Assembly: GCA_903848275.1 (NCBI GenBank)
Contig: CAINGB010000027.1
Location: 1-42,347, forward strand
Direction: 5' to 3'
Origin: Candidatus Uhrbacteria bacterium
GTDB lineage: Bacteria; Patescibacteriota; Patescibacteriia; UBA9934
DNA length: 42,347 nucleotides
Part shown: positions 30,306 through 38,556 of the stretch, piece by piece
How positions within the stretch are numbered: the stretch's first letter is position 1
Layout of the letters: each line of letters begins with the position of its first letter
Notes under the pieces: generated by a model
The model's input: the letters and a program-made list of their open reading frames with translations, nothing else
Told to the model about the DNA's origin: nothing
Databases searched by the model: none
Program-made: the position numbers and the translations under genes

Positions 30306-31937
30306 ATGAAACATCGTTTTATTTTCGTGGTGGGTGGTGTCATGAGCGGCGTCGGCAAAGGCACGTCAACGGCTTCTCTCGGCCTCATCCTGCGCTCCAA
30401 GGGCTACACCGTCACCGCCATCAAAATTGACCCTTACGTCAACGTCGACGCTGGCACCATGAATCCAGTCGAGCACGGTGAAGTTTTCGTGACCGTTGAC
30501 GGCGACGAGACGGACCAAGACATTGGCAACTACGAGCGCTTCCTCGACATCAACATTACCAAAATGAACTACATGACTACTGGTCGTGTTTATCAAACCG
30601 TCATCGATCGTGAACGTCATGGCGGCTACCACGGCAAGTGTGTGGAAGTCGTGCCCCGCGTGCCAGAAGAAGTTATTGCTCGCATTGACGCGGCCGCCAA
30701 GGCTGCCAAGGCGGACTTTGTGCTCATCGAAATCGGCGGCACTGTGGGTGAATACGAGAACATTCTTTTCCTGGAAGCTCTCCGCATGATGCGTCAGCGT
30801 GACGTCGACTCTGTCCGCACTGTGCTCGTCAGTTATTTGCCAGTGCCGCCATCCATCGGCGAAATGAAGACCAAGCCAACCCAACACGCGGTGCGCGAAA
30901 TCAACCGCGTCGGCATTGCCCCAGACTTCATTATCTGTCGCAGCGAGCAGGCACTCGACGCCCCACGTCGTGAAAAGCTCAGTCGTTTTTGCGGTGTGGC
31001 AGAGAATCACATCATTACCGCCGCCAACGCCCGCAGCATTTACGAAGTGCCAATGTCCTTCGAGTCCCAGCATTTCGCCGACACCGTTCTTAAGTCCTTC
31101 CGCATGAAGGCGCCAGCTTCGAATTTGACCACTTGGACCAAGTTTGTCGACGGCCTCATGACCGTGAAGGACGAAGTGCGCATCGGCGTCATTGGTAAGT
31201 ATTTCTCCACCGGCGACTTCACGCTTAGCGACGCCTACATTTCCGTGCTCGAGGCTATCAAACACGCCGCTTGGGCCACTGGTCAAAAGCCAGTTATTGA
31301 ATGGCTCAACTCCGAGGCTTACGAAACAGATCCAGCCTTACTCGCCGAACTCCACAACTACGACGGTATTCTCATCCCTGGTGGCTTCGGTTCCCGCGGT
31401 GTGGAAGGTAAAATCGCCGCCATCGCTTACGCTCGCAAACACAAAATCCCGTACTTCGGCATCTGTTACGGCATGCAGTGTGCCGTCATCGAGTTCGCTC
31501 GTTCGGAACTTGGTTTCGCCGACGCCAACACTACGGAAATTGATCCAAAGTCCAAGCATCCAGTCATTCACATCATGAACGACCAAACTGCTAAGCTGAA
31601 GGACGCTGGTATTGGCGGCACCCTCCGCCTCGGTTCATACCCATGTGACTTGGCCGCTGGCACGCAATCACGTAAGGATTACGGTCAAGCCTCCATCAGC
31701 GAACGTCACCGTCATCGCTACGAATTTAACAACGACTACCGCACCCAACTCGAAGCCGCTGGTCTCGTCATTGCCGGCACCTCGCCCGACAATCGTCTGG
31801 TCGAAATCATCGAAGTCGCGGATCACCCCTTCTTCGTCGGCGTGCAATTCCACCCCGAATTCCAATCCCGCCCGCTTACCCCACACCCTCTCTTTCTGGG
31901 CTTCCTCAAAGCTGCCAAGGCCCAGAAGTCAAAGTAA
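30306..31937 (+). CDS. pyrG: CTP synthase
   Basis: FVVGGVMSGVGKGTSTASLG; GGFGSRG; FGICYGMQ glutaminase motif. Confidence 0.97.
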   Translation: MKHRFIFVVGGVMSGVGKGTSTASLGLILRSKGYTVTAIKIDPYVNVDAGTMNPVEHGEVFVTVDGDETDQDIGNYERFLDINITKMNYMTTGRVYQTVIDRERHGGYHGKCVEVVPRVPEEVIARIDAAAKAAKADFVLIEIGGTVGEYENILFLEALRMMRQRDVDSVRTVLVSYLPVPPSIGEMKTKPTQHAVREINRVGIAPDFIICRSEQALDAPRREKLSRFCGVAENHIITAANARSIYEVPMSFESQHFADTVLKSFRMKAPASNLTTWTKFVDGLMTVKDEVRIGVIGKYFSTGDFTLSDAYISVLEAIKHAAWATGQKPVIEWLNSEAYETDPALLAELHNYDGILIPGGFGSRGVEGKIAAIAYARKHKIPYFGICYGMQCAVIEFARSELGFADANTTEIDPKSKHPVIHIMNDQTAKLKDAGIGGTLRLGSYPCDLAAGTQSRKDYGQASISERHRHRYEFNNDYRTQLEAAGLVIAGTSPDNRLVEIIEVADHPFFVGVQFHPEFQSRPLTPHPLFLGFLKAAKAQKSK

Positions 31938-31940
31938 TAT

Positions 31941-31974
31941 ACACAGAAGCCCGGCTTAAGCCGGGCTTCTGTGT
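31941..31974. repeat. P2 palindromic repeat copy 1
   Basis: ACACAGAAGCCCGGCTTAAGCCGGGCTTCTGTGT, perfect 34-nt palindrome; may also terminate pyrG. Confidence 0.92.
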
Positions 31975-32609
31975 TACATCTCAGGGAAGAGTTCGATTTC
32001 ATGCATGAAAGAGTGGTAATCAATAGGACTTGTGATCATATCTTTAATTAAACCAGAATCAACTACCGGGTCTTTACAGATACCTAGATAAAATGGATAG
32101 CTCGACCAGCGATATTGTTTTAGGAATCTATCTCCATCAACTCTGCATTTTGTATCTTTCCAGCCGGGAATATAAAGATCAAGTGGGTTAGTATGAATAT
32201 ATCGCGATAAATGGAGCAGGTATTCATCGCTATCGATGAGTTTCGCCTTGAATCGTCCTTCGAATAGTGAACCTGATCTACCGTGTCTTTCATTAATGTA
32301 TTTAGTATGGCTCGTACCCAGTCTCTGCATAAATTCAGTAATGCCATTATCTACCAACTGTTCAAGCAAAAAATGATAGTGATTAGGCATGAATGAGTAG
32401 CAAACTATTCGCGCCAGGGGCTTTCCCTGCCTGGTCGTTGCTAGACGAAGAACCCGGGTATCTTTATATTTTGTGGCGTCACTATTGAAAATGAACATGT
32501 TTTGGTAAAAATAAAATCTGTCCTGATCATCGTAGAAAATCTCTTGTTTATTGTTTCCACGATTGTATACATGGTAATAACAACCTGTCACAAAGTTCAT
32601 GCCTCGCAT
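31974..32609 (-). CDS. REP-associated tyrosine transposase (RAYT) 2
   Basis: YHVYNRGNNKQEIF, MPNHYHFLLEQLVDNGITEFMQRL, FEGRFKAKLI, LSRYIHTNP. Confidence 0.92.
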   Translation of the reverse strand: MRGMNFVTGCYYHVYNRGNNKQEIFYDDQDRFYFYQNMFIFNSDATKYKDTRVLRLATTRQGKPLARIVCYSFMPNHYHFLLEQLVDNGITEFMQRLGTSHTKYINERHGRSGSLFEGRFKAKLIDSDEYLLHLSRYIHTNPLDLYIPGWKDTKCRVDGDRFLKQYRWSSYPFYLGICKDPVVDSGLIKDMITSPIDYHSFMHEIELFPEM

Positions 32610-32712
32610 AAAATTAAATAATAAAATCCCCAAACACTCGGATTTAAGAGCGGGGGAGTATCTATATTACCTCACCGTCAAAGATCTTTGTCAATGTGGA
32701 TAACTTATGTCT

Positions 32713-32746
32713 ACCCAGAAGCCCGGCTTAAGCCGGGCTTCTGGGT
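32713..32746. repeat. P2 palindromic repeat copy 2
   Basis: ACCCAGAAGCCCGGCTTAAGCCGGGCTTCTGGGT; one compensated base-pair change relative to copy 1. Confidence 0.92.
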
Positions 32747-32795
32747 GATGTTCTGTTTTCTTTATGAATATCCCTCTTTAAGCTATACTCCCCTC

Positions 32796-34193
32796 ATGCC
32801 TAAAATCATCACCGAACGCAGCTTCTACAAGTACCTCAAATGCCCGTCGTGGATTGCCCACGAGGCCAAAGAGGAACATCTTGTCGAGGACGCCTTGCGC
32901 GTAAAACTGCAGCACGATGGCCTGTTACGCGAGCGGCAGCTGGCTCTTTTAGCGAACCGTCCGATGGTGGAGGTGGTCACGGAAGATCAGGACGAAGCCA
33001 TGCTGAAGACGGTGGAACTCATGGCTCAAGGCGTGCAAACTATCTATCGCCCGGTGCTCGTGCACCATCACTGGATCGCCCGGCCGGACATTCTGGAGCG
33101 CGTCGAGGGCAAATCCAAACTCGGCGAATATTACTACGTCGCCTGCGACATCAAACGCTCCCGTCGCCTCAAAGACGAGTATTGCTTTCAAGGTTGCTTC
33201 TACGCCCTCTTGTTGGCGGAAGTCCAAGGCAGCAAACCCATTCAAGGCTACGTCATGCATCCGGACGGTGTCGTCGAGGGCTACATGCTGGAAAATTACG
33301 CCACCAAATTCCACCTCACTTTGGACGCCATCGAGCGTATCCTAAACGGCGAGGAAGAACCGCATTTCCTAACGAGCGACTGCAAACAGTCACCTTGGTT
33401 CAGCACCTGCAAGCACGGCAGCGCCAGTTGCGACGACCTCTCACGCCTCAACCGCGTTTGGCGGAGCGAGGTCAAGTCCATCAACGACGCCGGCCTCTAC
33501 ACCGTCACGGATTTCGCTAAATCCACTAAGGAATACTTAGCCACTCACGCCACCGGCGTCCCCACAGATCGTCTCGCTTTCTTACAAGAGCAAGCCATCG
33601 CTCTCATTGAAGACCGGGTCATCGTCCTCGGTGCTGTCGACTTCGCCCCAGGTGCCGACGCTCTCATTATCGACGTCGAAAGCGACCCCTTGCGCAGCGA
33701 CTTCCATTACCTCATCGGCGTCCTGGAAGTTCACGGCGAATCGAGTTCCTTCCGTTCTTTCCTCGCCAAAAAGCCGGAGGAAGAAGGGACTATGTGGCAG
33801 GAATTCTCAGCCTACCTAGCCAGCAAACCAGCCATGCCCATCTATCATTACGGCTACTTTGAGGTCGACGTCATCAAAACCCTGGCCGAGCGTCACGGCG
33901 TGCATCACGAGATGTCGCCGGCCATGATCATGCCCCGCATGGTCGACGTCCTAACCAAACTCCGCGACCGCGTCATTTTCCCTTTGTCCTTCTATTCCCT
34001 CAAGGACGTGGCCAAATATCTCGGTTTCCACTGGCGTACGGACGAAGCCAACGGCCTGGATTCCATCAGTTGGTACGAGCACTGGCTGTCCGCTGGCAAA
34101 CCGGAAGACTTGGAACGCATTGTGCAGTACAATGAAGATGACGTCAGAGCCACCTGGCACGTTGTCGACTGGGCCCGAAAGCAAGGTAAATAG
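32796..34193 (+). CDS. TM0106-like RecB-family nuclease with RNase H-like domain
   Basis: N-terminal PD-(D/E)XK-like part (RPDILERVEGKSKLGEYYYVACDIKRSR) and C-terminal LIIDVESDPLRSDFHYLIGVLE...YNEDDVRATWHVVDW; ATG 32796. Confidence 0.78.
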   Translation: MPKIITERSFYKYLKCPSWIAHEAKEEHLVEDALRVKLQHDGLLRERQLALLANRPMVEVVTEDQDEAMLKTVELMAQGVQTIYRPVLVHHHWIARPDILERVEGKSKLGEYYYVACDIKRSRRLKDEYCFQGCFYALLLAEVQGSKPIQGYVMHPDGVVEGYMLENYATKFHLTLDAIERILNGEEEPHFLTSDCKQSPWFSTCKHGSASCDDLSRLNRVWRSEVKSINDAGLYTVTDFAKSTKEYLATHATGVPTDRLAFLQEQAIALIEDRVIVLGAVDFAPGADALIIDVESDPLRSDFHYLIGVLEVHGESSSFRSFLAKKPEEEGTMWQEFSAYLASKPAMPIYHYGYFEVDVIKTLAERHGVHHEMSPAMIMPRMVDVLTKLRDRVIFPLSFYSLKDVAKYLGFHWRTDEANGLDSISWYEHWLSAGKPEDLERIVQYNEDDVRATWHVVDWARKQGK

Positions 34194-34209
34194 CAGCATA
34201 AACTTTTAC

Positions 34210-34395
34210 GCAAGACGGAGGCCTTTAGCAGTGGGGACGAGGGCATTAAAACAAACTTCCTCTAGTCGGGTGACGCGGAGGGAGGCCCCCGGGCGGCGCG
34301 CAGCTTGCGAGCACCGAACGGGGTCCGCAGTCGGCAGGACCCGACGAAGTCCGTTACCAAATAGCCCTCGTCGAACTTCCGAGGCTTGGCCGTGA
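34210..34395 (+). ncRNA. Candidate structured RNA/leader B upstream of the C39-like peptidase gene
   Basis: Closing stem 34215-34224/34382-34393; GACGAGGGC/GCCCTCGTC (34236-34244/34364-34372); GTCGGGT/ACCCGAC; shared 14-mer with leader A. Confidence 0.55.
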
Positions 34396-34413
34396 TCTAT
34401 TAAATAAAATTCT

Positions 34414-35319
34414 ATGATCGGCAAAATGCTCGTCCCCAACTTCGGCCCACGCAAATACCAGGCCTGGCACGGGTATTTAATTTTGGCCGTCGTGGTCGTC
34501 GCTCTAGTTCTCGGCGTCGTCAATTACTTCGGTCATCGCAAAACTCCCACGAGCGACGTCCCATCACTCACCTGGCGTGATTTGAATATCGACGACATCG
34601 TAACTAAGAACCCCACAGCAACGACCCCAACTTCTACTGCTGGCACAACCCCAGCTCAACTTATCATAACACCCCCATCTCCTACTCCCGAGCCAAGTCA
34701 AAGCTCAGCTTTGACCGCAAACCAAAAAACCGAGCTGAGCTCGGCCAATCTAGCTGTCCCATTCACCAGCCAAGCACCAACCGGCAACTGGGATGCTTTA
34801 CACGAAGACGCTTGTGAGGAGGCTAGCATTTACATGGTTCATGAGTATTTCGGCGGCGTCACAGCCAACGCTAAAATTGATCCAGCTACAGCCGACACTG
34901 CTATCACTGCCATCGTCAATTACAGCGTCACTAAGTTCGCCGACGGTCCCAGCATCGACGCCAGCCAAGTCGTCCAACTCATCACCTCATATTACCCAAC
35001 CTTTACCGCCACTATCGTCGACAACCCAACCATCGAGCAAATCAAAACCGCTATCAACGCCGGCCATCCCGTCCTCGTGCCAGCTGCCGGCCGCCTGCTC
35101 GGCAACCCCAACTTCTCAGGCTCCGGTCCGCTTTATCACTTCCTCGTTATCCGCGGTTACGATGCCACACATTTCATTACCAACGACCCGGGCACCCGCC
35201 TCGGCCAAAACTACAACTACACTCAGTCCGTCATCATGAACGCCATGCACGACTGGAATGGTGGCGACCCTCTGAACGGCGCGGCTCGTGTAATAATTAT
35301 GACGCCAAAATCCCAGTAA
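34414..35319 (+). CDS. Membrane-anchored C39-like cysteine peptidase
   Basis: N-terminal TM; VPFTSQAPTGNWDALHEDACEEASIYM; YHFLVIRGYD; TNDPGTR. Confidence 0.85.
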   Translation: MIGKMLVPNFGPRKYQAWHGYLILAVVVVALVLGVVNYFGHRKTPTSDVPSLTWRDLNIDDIVTKNPTATTPTSTAGTTPAQLIITPPSPTPEPSQSSALTANQKTELSSANLAVPFTSQAPTGNWDALHEDACEEASIYMVHEYFGGVTANAKIDPATADTAITAIVNYSVTKFADGPSIDASQVVQLITSYYPTFTATIVDNPTIEQIKTAINAGHPVLVPAAGRLLGNPNFSGSGPLYHFLVIRGYDATHFITNDPGTRLGQNYNYTQSVIMNAMHDWNGGDPLNGAARVIIMTPKSQ

Positions 35320-35333
35320 TTACTATTTATTTC

Positions 35334-35367
35334 TGTATACGTTGAGCGTATACGCTCAACGTATACA
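35334..35367. repeat. P3 orphan perfect palindrome
   Basis: TGTATACGTTGAGCGTATACGCTCAACGTATACA is self-complementary; 5 nt before xseA ATG. Confidence 0.9.
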
Positions 35368-35372
35368 ATTGT

Positions 35373-36578
35373 ATGTCTTTAACTCCAGTCATCTCTGTTA
35401 GCGACTACCTAGGCCTCATCAACCTCGCCTTGGGCACCATCCCTGAGGAAGTTGTCGTCGAAGGCGAAGTCGTGGAGTACAAAGTTAGCCAAGGCAAGTG
35501 GATTAACTTCGACTTGAAAGACGAAAAGGCCGACGCCAAAATCAGCTGCTTCGCTACTATCTTTCAGTTGACGACGCCTCTGGCCAGCGGCATGCGTGTC
35601 CAAGCTCGTGGTTACGCCAAAGTTTTCGAACGCTTCGGCAAACTCTCCTTCAACGTGGAAGAAGTCACGCCAGTGGGGGAGGGCGCACTCCAAAAAGCCT
35701 ACCAACTCCTCAAAGCCAAGCTCCAAGCCGAGGGTCTCTTCGACGCTCCTCGCAAACGCGCCTTGCCCAAATTCCCGGGCACCATCGGCCTCATCACCTC
35801 CCGTGAGGCAGCCGCTTACGGCGACTTCCTGCGCATCCTTAACAATCGTTGGCGCGGCGTCACCGTCGTCCATTGCCCCGTCACCGTGCAAGGCAAATCC
35901 GCCGTGGCCGAAATCCTGGCCGCCTTTGCCGCCTTCAACGCGCTCCCACCAGTTGAGCGCCCGGACGTCATCGTCTTAACTCGCGGCGGTGGCAGCCTCG
36001 AAGATTTGCACGCCTTTAACGATGAACAAGTTGCTCGCGCCGTCTTTGGCAGCGCTGTTCCGGTGGTGGTCGGCGTTGGTCATGAGCGCGACGAATCTCT
36101 GTGCGACTTCGTGGCCGACGTCCGCGCTTCAACGCCGAGTAACGCCGCTGAACGTGTCGTACCAGATCATCTGGAAATCGAACGCGGTCTCACCTCAGAC
36201 ATCGATCGCCTCACCATGCAGCTCGAACGCACGCTCGAACGCCGCCACAATAACATCGACTACGCCGTCCGCGTCATCGATCGCTTCATGAGCGACAAAA
36301 CGCCGCAAGTCAACCGTATGGCGGAAGTCATCGATCAGCGCTTCTCCTTCTTGCTCAGCACCCGTGTCGCTCGCCTCACCTCGGCGGAAAAATTCTTGGC
36401 TAGCGTCGACCCCCAGCGTGTGCTGCAACGCGGCTACTCAATCGTTCGGCATCGTGGTAATGTACTCCGCGACGCCAGCAACTTGGCAGATGGCGACCTG
36501 TTGCGCCTCCAATTTGCTCACGGTGAAGTTGACGCGGTAGCTAAAACAAGCGGCAAAATTCAAGATAAATTGCTCTAA
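35373..36578 (+). CDS. xseA: Exodeoxyribonuclease VII large subunit
   Basis: VEGEV OB-fold; GTIGLITSREAAAYGDFLRIL; VLTRGGGSLEDLHAFNDEQVARAV; GVGHERDESLCDFVADVRASTPSNAAE. Confidence 0.96.
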   Translation: MSLTPVISVSDYLGLINLALGTIPEEVVVEGEVVEYKVSQGKWINFDLKDEKADAKISCFATIFQLTTPLASGMRVQARGYAKVFERFGKLSFNVEEVTPVGEGALQKAYQLLKAKLQAEGLFDAPRKRALPKFPGTIGLITSREAAAYGDFLRILNNRWRGVTVVHCPVTVQGKSAVAEILAAFAAFNALPPVERPDVIVLTRGGGSLEDLHAFNDEQVARAVFGSAVPVVVGVGHERDESLCDFVADVRASTPSNAAERVVPDHLEIERGLTSDIDRLTMQLERTLERRHNNIDYAVRVIDRFMSDKTPQVNRMAEVIDQRFSFLLSTRVARLTSAEKFLASVDPQRVLQRGYSIVRHRGNVLRDASNLADGDLLRLQFAHGEVDAVAKTSGKIQDKLL

Positions 36579-36581
36579 TCT

Positions 36582-36779
36582 ATGAGTAAGAAACCAACTT
36601 TCTCCGCAGCCTTTGCTGAACTCGAAGCCATCACCGAATGGTTCGAAACCGGTGAGGTGGACCTTGACGAAGGCCTTAAAAAATTTGAGCGTGGCCTCGA
36701 GCTGGCCCAAATTTGCAAAGCCAAATTGGCCGACGTGGAAAATAAAGTTATCGAGCTTAAACAAAAATTTAGCGCTTAG
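36582..36779 (+). CDS. xseB: Exodeoxyribonuclease VII small subunit
   Basis: FAELEAITEWFETGEVDLDEGLKKFERGLELAQICKAKL. Confidence 0.93.
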   Translation: MSKKPTFSAAFAELEAITEWFETGEVDLDEGLKKFERGLELAQICKAKLADVENKVIELKQKFSA

Positions 36780-36782
36780 CTT

Positions 36783-37139
36783 ATGAAATTTCTTCTCAAG
36801 TGGCTCATCAACGCCATCGCCCTGATTGCCATCACCAAACTGGTAGCCGGTTTTCACGTTGACACTTTCTACAGCGCCCTCATCGCCGCCCTCGTCATTG
36901 GCCTCTTGAACGCTCTCATCCGCCCTGTCCTTATCCTCCTCACTCTTCCCGTCAGCATTATCACTCTCGGTCTCTTCACTTTCGTCATCAACGCCTTGCT
37001 CATCTGGTTCACCTCGAGCATCGTCAAAGGTTTCTCGGTCGACGGTTTCTGGCCCGCTCTCATGGCCGCCCTCATTCTCTGGGCCGTTAGCACTGTTACT
37101 AGCTGGGCCATGCACCGAGACACGCCAGTTCGCACATAA
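36783..37139 (+). CDS. Phage holin family / Mycobacterium-type 4-TMS membrane protein
   Basis: MKFLLKWLINAIALIAITKLVAGFHVDTFYSALIAALVIGLLNALIRPVLILLTLPV. Confidence 0.88.
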   Translation: MKFLLKWLINAIALIAITKLVAGFHVDTFYSALIAALVIGLLNALIRPVLILLTLPVSIITLGLFTFVINALLIWFTSSIVKGFSVDGFWPALMAALILWAVSTVTSWAMHRDTPVRT

Positions 37140-37178
37140 TCAGGGGCTTCGGCCCCTTTAATTTTACTTTGCTTTATT

Positions 37179-37889
37179 ATGCCGCACCTGAAACTAGCCG
37201 CCAAAGAACCAATCGTTATTTCGCTCGGCGGTTCGCTGATTGTCCCCGACGGTGGCCCCGACATCAAATTTCTCACGGCTTTTCGTAAATACGTTCTCGA
37301 CCTCGTCAAGGGCGGCCACAAAATCGTCATCGTTTGCGGTGGCGGCAAAACCGCTCGTCATTACATCAATGCGGCGAGCGAGGTGATGGACGCTATCGAC
37401 CCCGAAGATTTGGACTGGCTAGGTATTCATGCCACCCGCTTGAACGCTCACCTCCTCCGCACCTTATTCCGCGCTGTCGCTCATCCGAACGTCATCAAAC
37501 ATCCTATGCGGACGCCTCGTCACTGGAACGAGAAAGTCCTCGTTGCTGCCGGCTGGAAGCCAGGTTGGAGTACGGACTATGTGGCTTGTCGTATTGCCGG
37601 ACTCATGAAAGTTAAACACATTATCAACGCTAGCAACATCGAATACGTCTACACGGCGGATCCTCGCACCGATAAAACCGCTACCATCGTCAAGGAAATG
37701 ACCTGGCACGACTATCGCCACATGGTCGGCAATGAGTGGTCACCCGGTCTCTCCGCCCCGTTCGACCCCGTCGCCTCAAAATACTGTTCTCGTCACGACA
37801 TCGCAGTCGCCATCGTCGACGGCCGTAACCTCTCGAACCTCGCGCAAGTTATTGACGGCGCAGACTTCAGGGGAACATTGTTATCTTAG
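37179..37889 (+). CDS. pyrH: UMP kinase, archaeal-like amino acid kinase family
   Basis: IVISLGGSLIVPDGGPD, VCGGGKTARHYI, STDYVACRIAGL, NASNIEYVYTADP, GTLLS. Confidence 0.8.
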   Translation: MPHLKLAAKEPIVISLGGSLIVPDGGPDIKFLTAFRKYVLDLVKGGHKIVIVCGGGKTARHYINAASEVMDAIDPEDLDWLGIHATRLNAHLLRTLFRAVAHPNVIKHPMRTPRHWNEKVLVAAGWKPGWSTDYVACRIAGLMKVKHIINASNIEYVYTADPRTDKTATIVKEMTWHDYRHMVGNEWSPGLSAPFDPVASKYCSRHDIAVAIVDGRNLSNLAQVIDGADFRGTLLS

Positions 37890-37890
37890 T

Positions 37891-38046
37891 ACGTCAACGA
37901 AGACGAGTGGGATGTCCCTTTCGTCGACCGAGGGACGCGCATTTTGGTGGCGATATTTCACTCAAGTAGTAAATATCGATCGTCAAAATGCCCGACCGAG
38001 TAAGAAAGGGACTCCCCGAGTCTGAAGTTGATCGCAGAGTTGACGA
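37891..38046 (+). ncRNA. Candidate small RNA with long interrupted hairpin
   Basis: Nested stems CGTCAAC/GTTGACG, GGGA-GTCCCTTTC/GAAAGGGAC-TCCC, GCATTTTG/CAAAATGC, CGATATTT/AAATATCG; terminator follows; no convincing ORF. Confidence 0.5.
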
Positions 38047-38057
38047 ATTCGTTGAAT

Positions 38058-38091
38058 CAAAAAACCCGTGAAATTAATCACGGGTTTTATG
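38058..38091. terminator. Bidirectional Rho-independent terminator
   Basis: AAAAAACCCGTGAAATTAATCACGGGTTTT. Confidence 0.85.
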
Positions 38092-38136
38092 ATTTGTGTT
38101 CGACCCGGCCCGAGAGACCGTGTCGAACAGCCGGCT

Positions 38137-38415
38137 CTAGTCCCACATCCACCCAGGCATAGGCGGTGGCTTCATCGACTCGGCGATTGCCTCGACAATC
38201 ACTTCACGCAGACCGAGCGAAGAAGCTGGGTGGCTCCGCATGTCCTCGATGAGTTTGGTTAGCTGGACCTTGAGTTGATTCACTTGGCTGGCTTTGCCTG
38301 ACGAGCCGACGCGGATGAAGTTCTTGTTGGTGCTGTGGCTCCGGTCGCCGAAGTCCACAGTGGCGAATTGCCAGCCATCATCAGTGATTTGTACGAACAA
38401 AATGTAGGTTCGCAT
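38137..38415 (-). CDS. Array small hypothetical protein 1
   Basis: MRTYILFVQITDDGWQFATVDFGD; AGGAGG Shine-Dalgarno before ATG. Confidence 0.7.
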   Translation of the reverse strand: MRTYILFVQITDDGWQFATVDFGDRSHSTNKNFIRVGSSGKASQVNQLKVQLTKLIEDMRSHPASSLGLREVIVEAIAESMKPPPMPGWMWD

Positions 38416-38439
38416 GGGTACCTCCTGTTCATTGTGTAG

Positions 38440-38540
38440 TGCCCTCGCAGTCCTCGACGACATAACTCGTCAAAAATTATGAGGGCACCAGCAATCGTTT
38501 TCACGACTGCCAGTACGGGGCGACGGGGAAGAGCCTTCCC
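38440..38540 (-). ncRNA. Array intergenic structured RNA element R1
   Basis: H1 38440-38487 and H2 38487-38514 pair fully in minus orientation with G-U wobbles. Confidence 0.7.
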
Positions 38541-38556
38541 TCATCGCGAGTCGGCA

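Larger units (their letters stand above)
31941..32746 (-). mobile_element. RAYT element 2 bounded by P2 palindromes
   Basis: Transposase bracketed by two near-identical palindromes unrelated to P1. Confidence 0.78.

Noticed and set aside
37732-38025. ORF overlapping the end of the UMP kinase gene
   Set aside because: Out-of-frame, no Shine-Dalgarno, low-complexity translation; the region is better explained as structured RNA.
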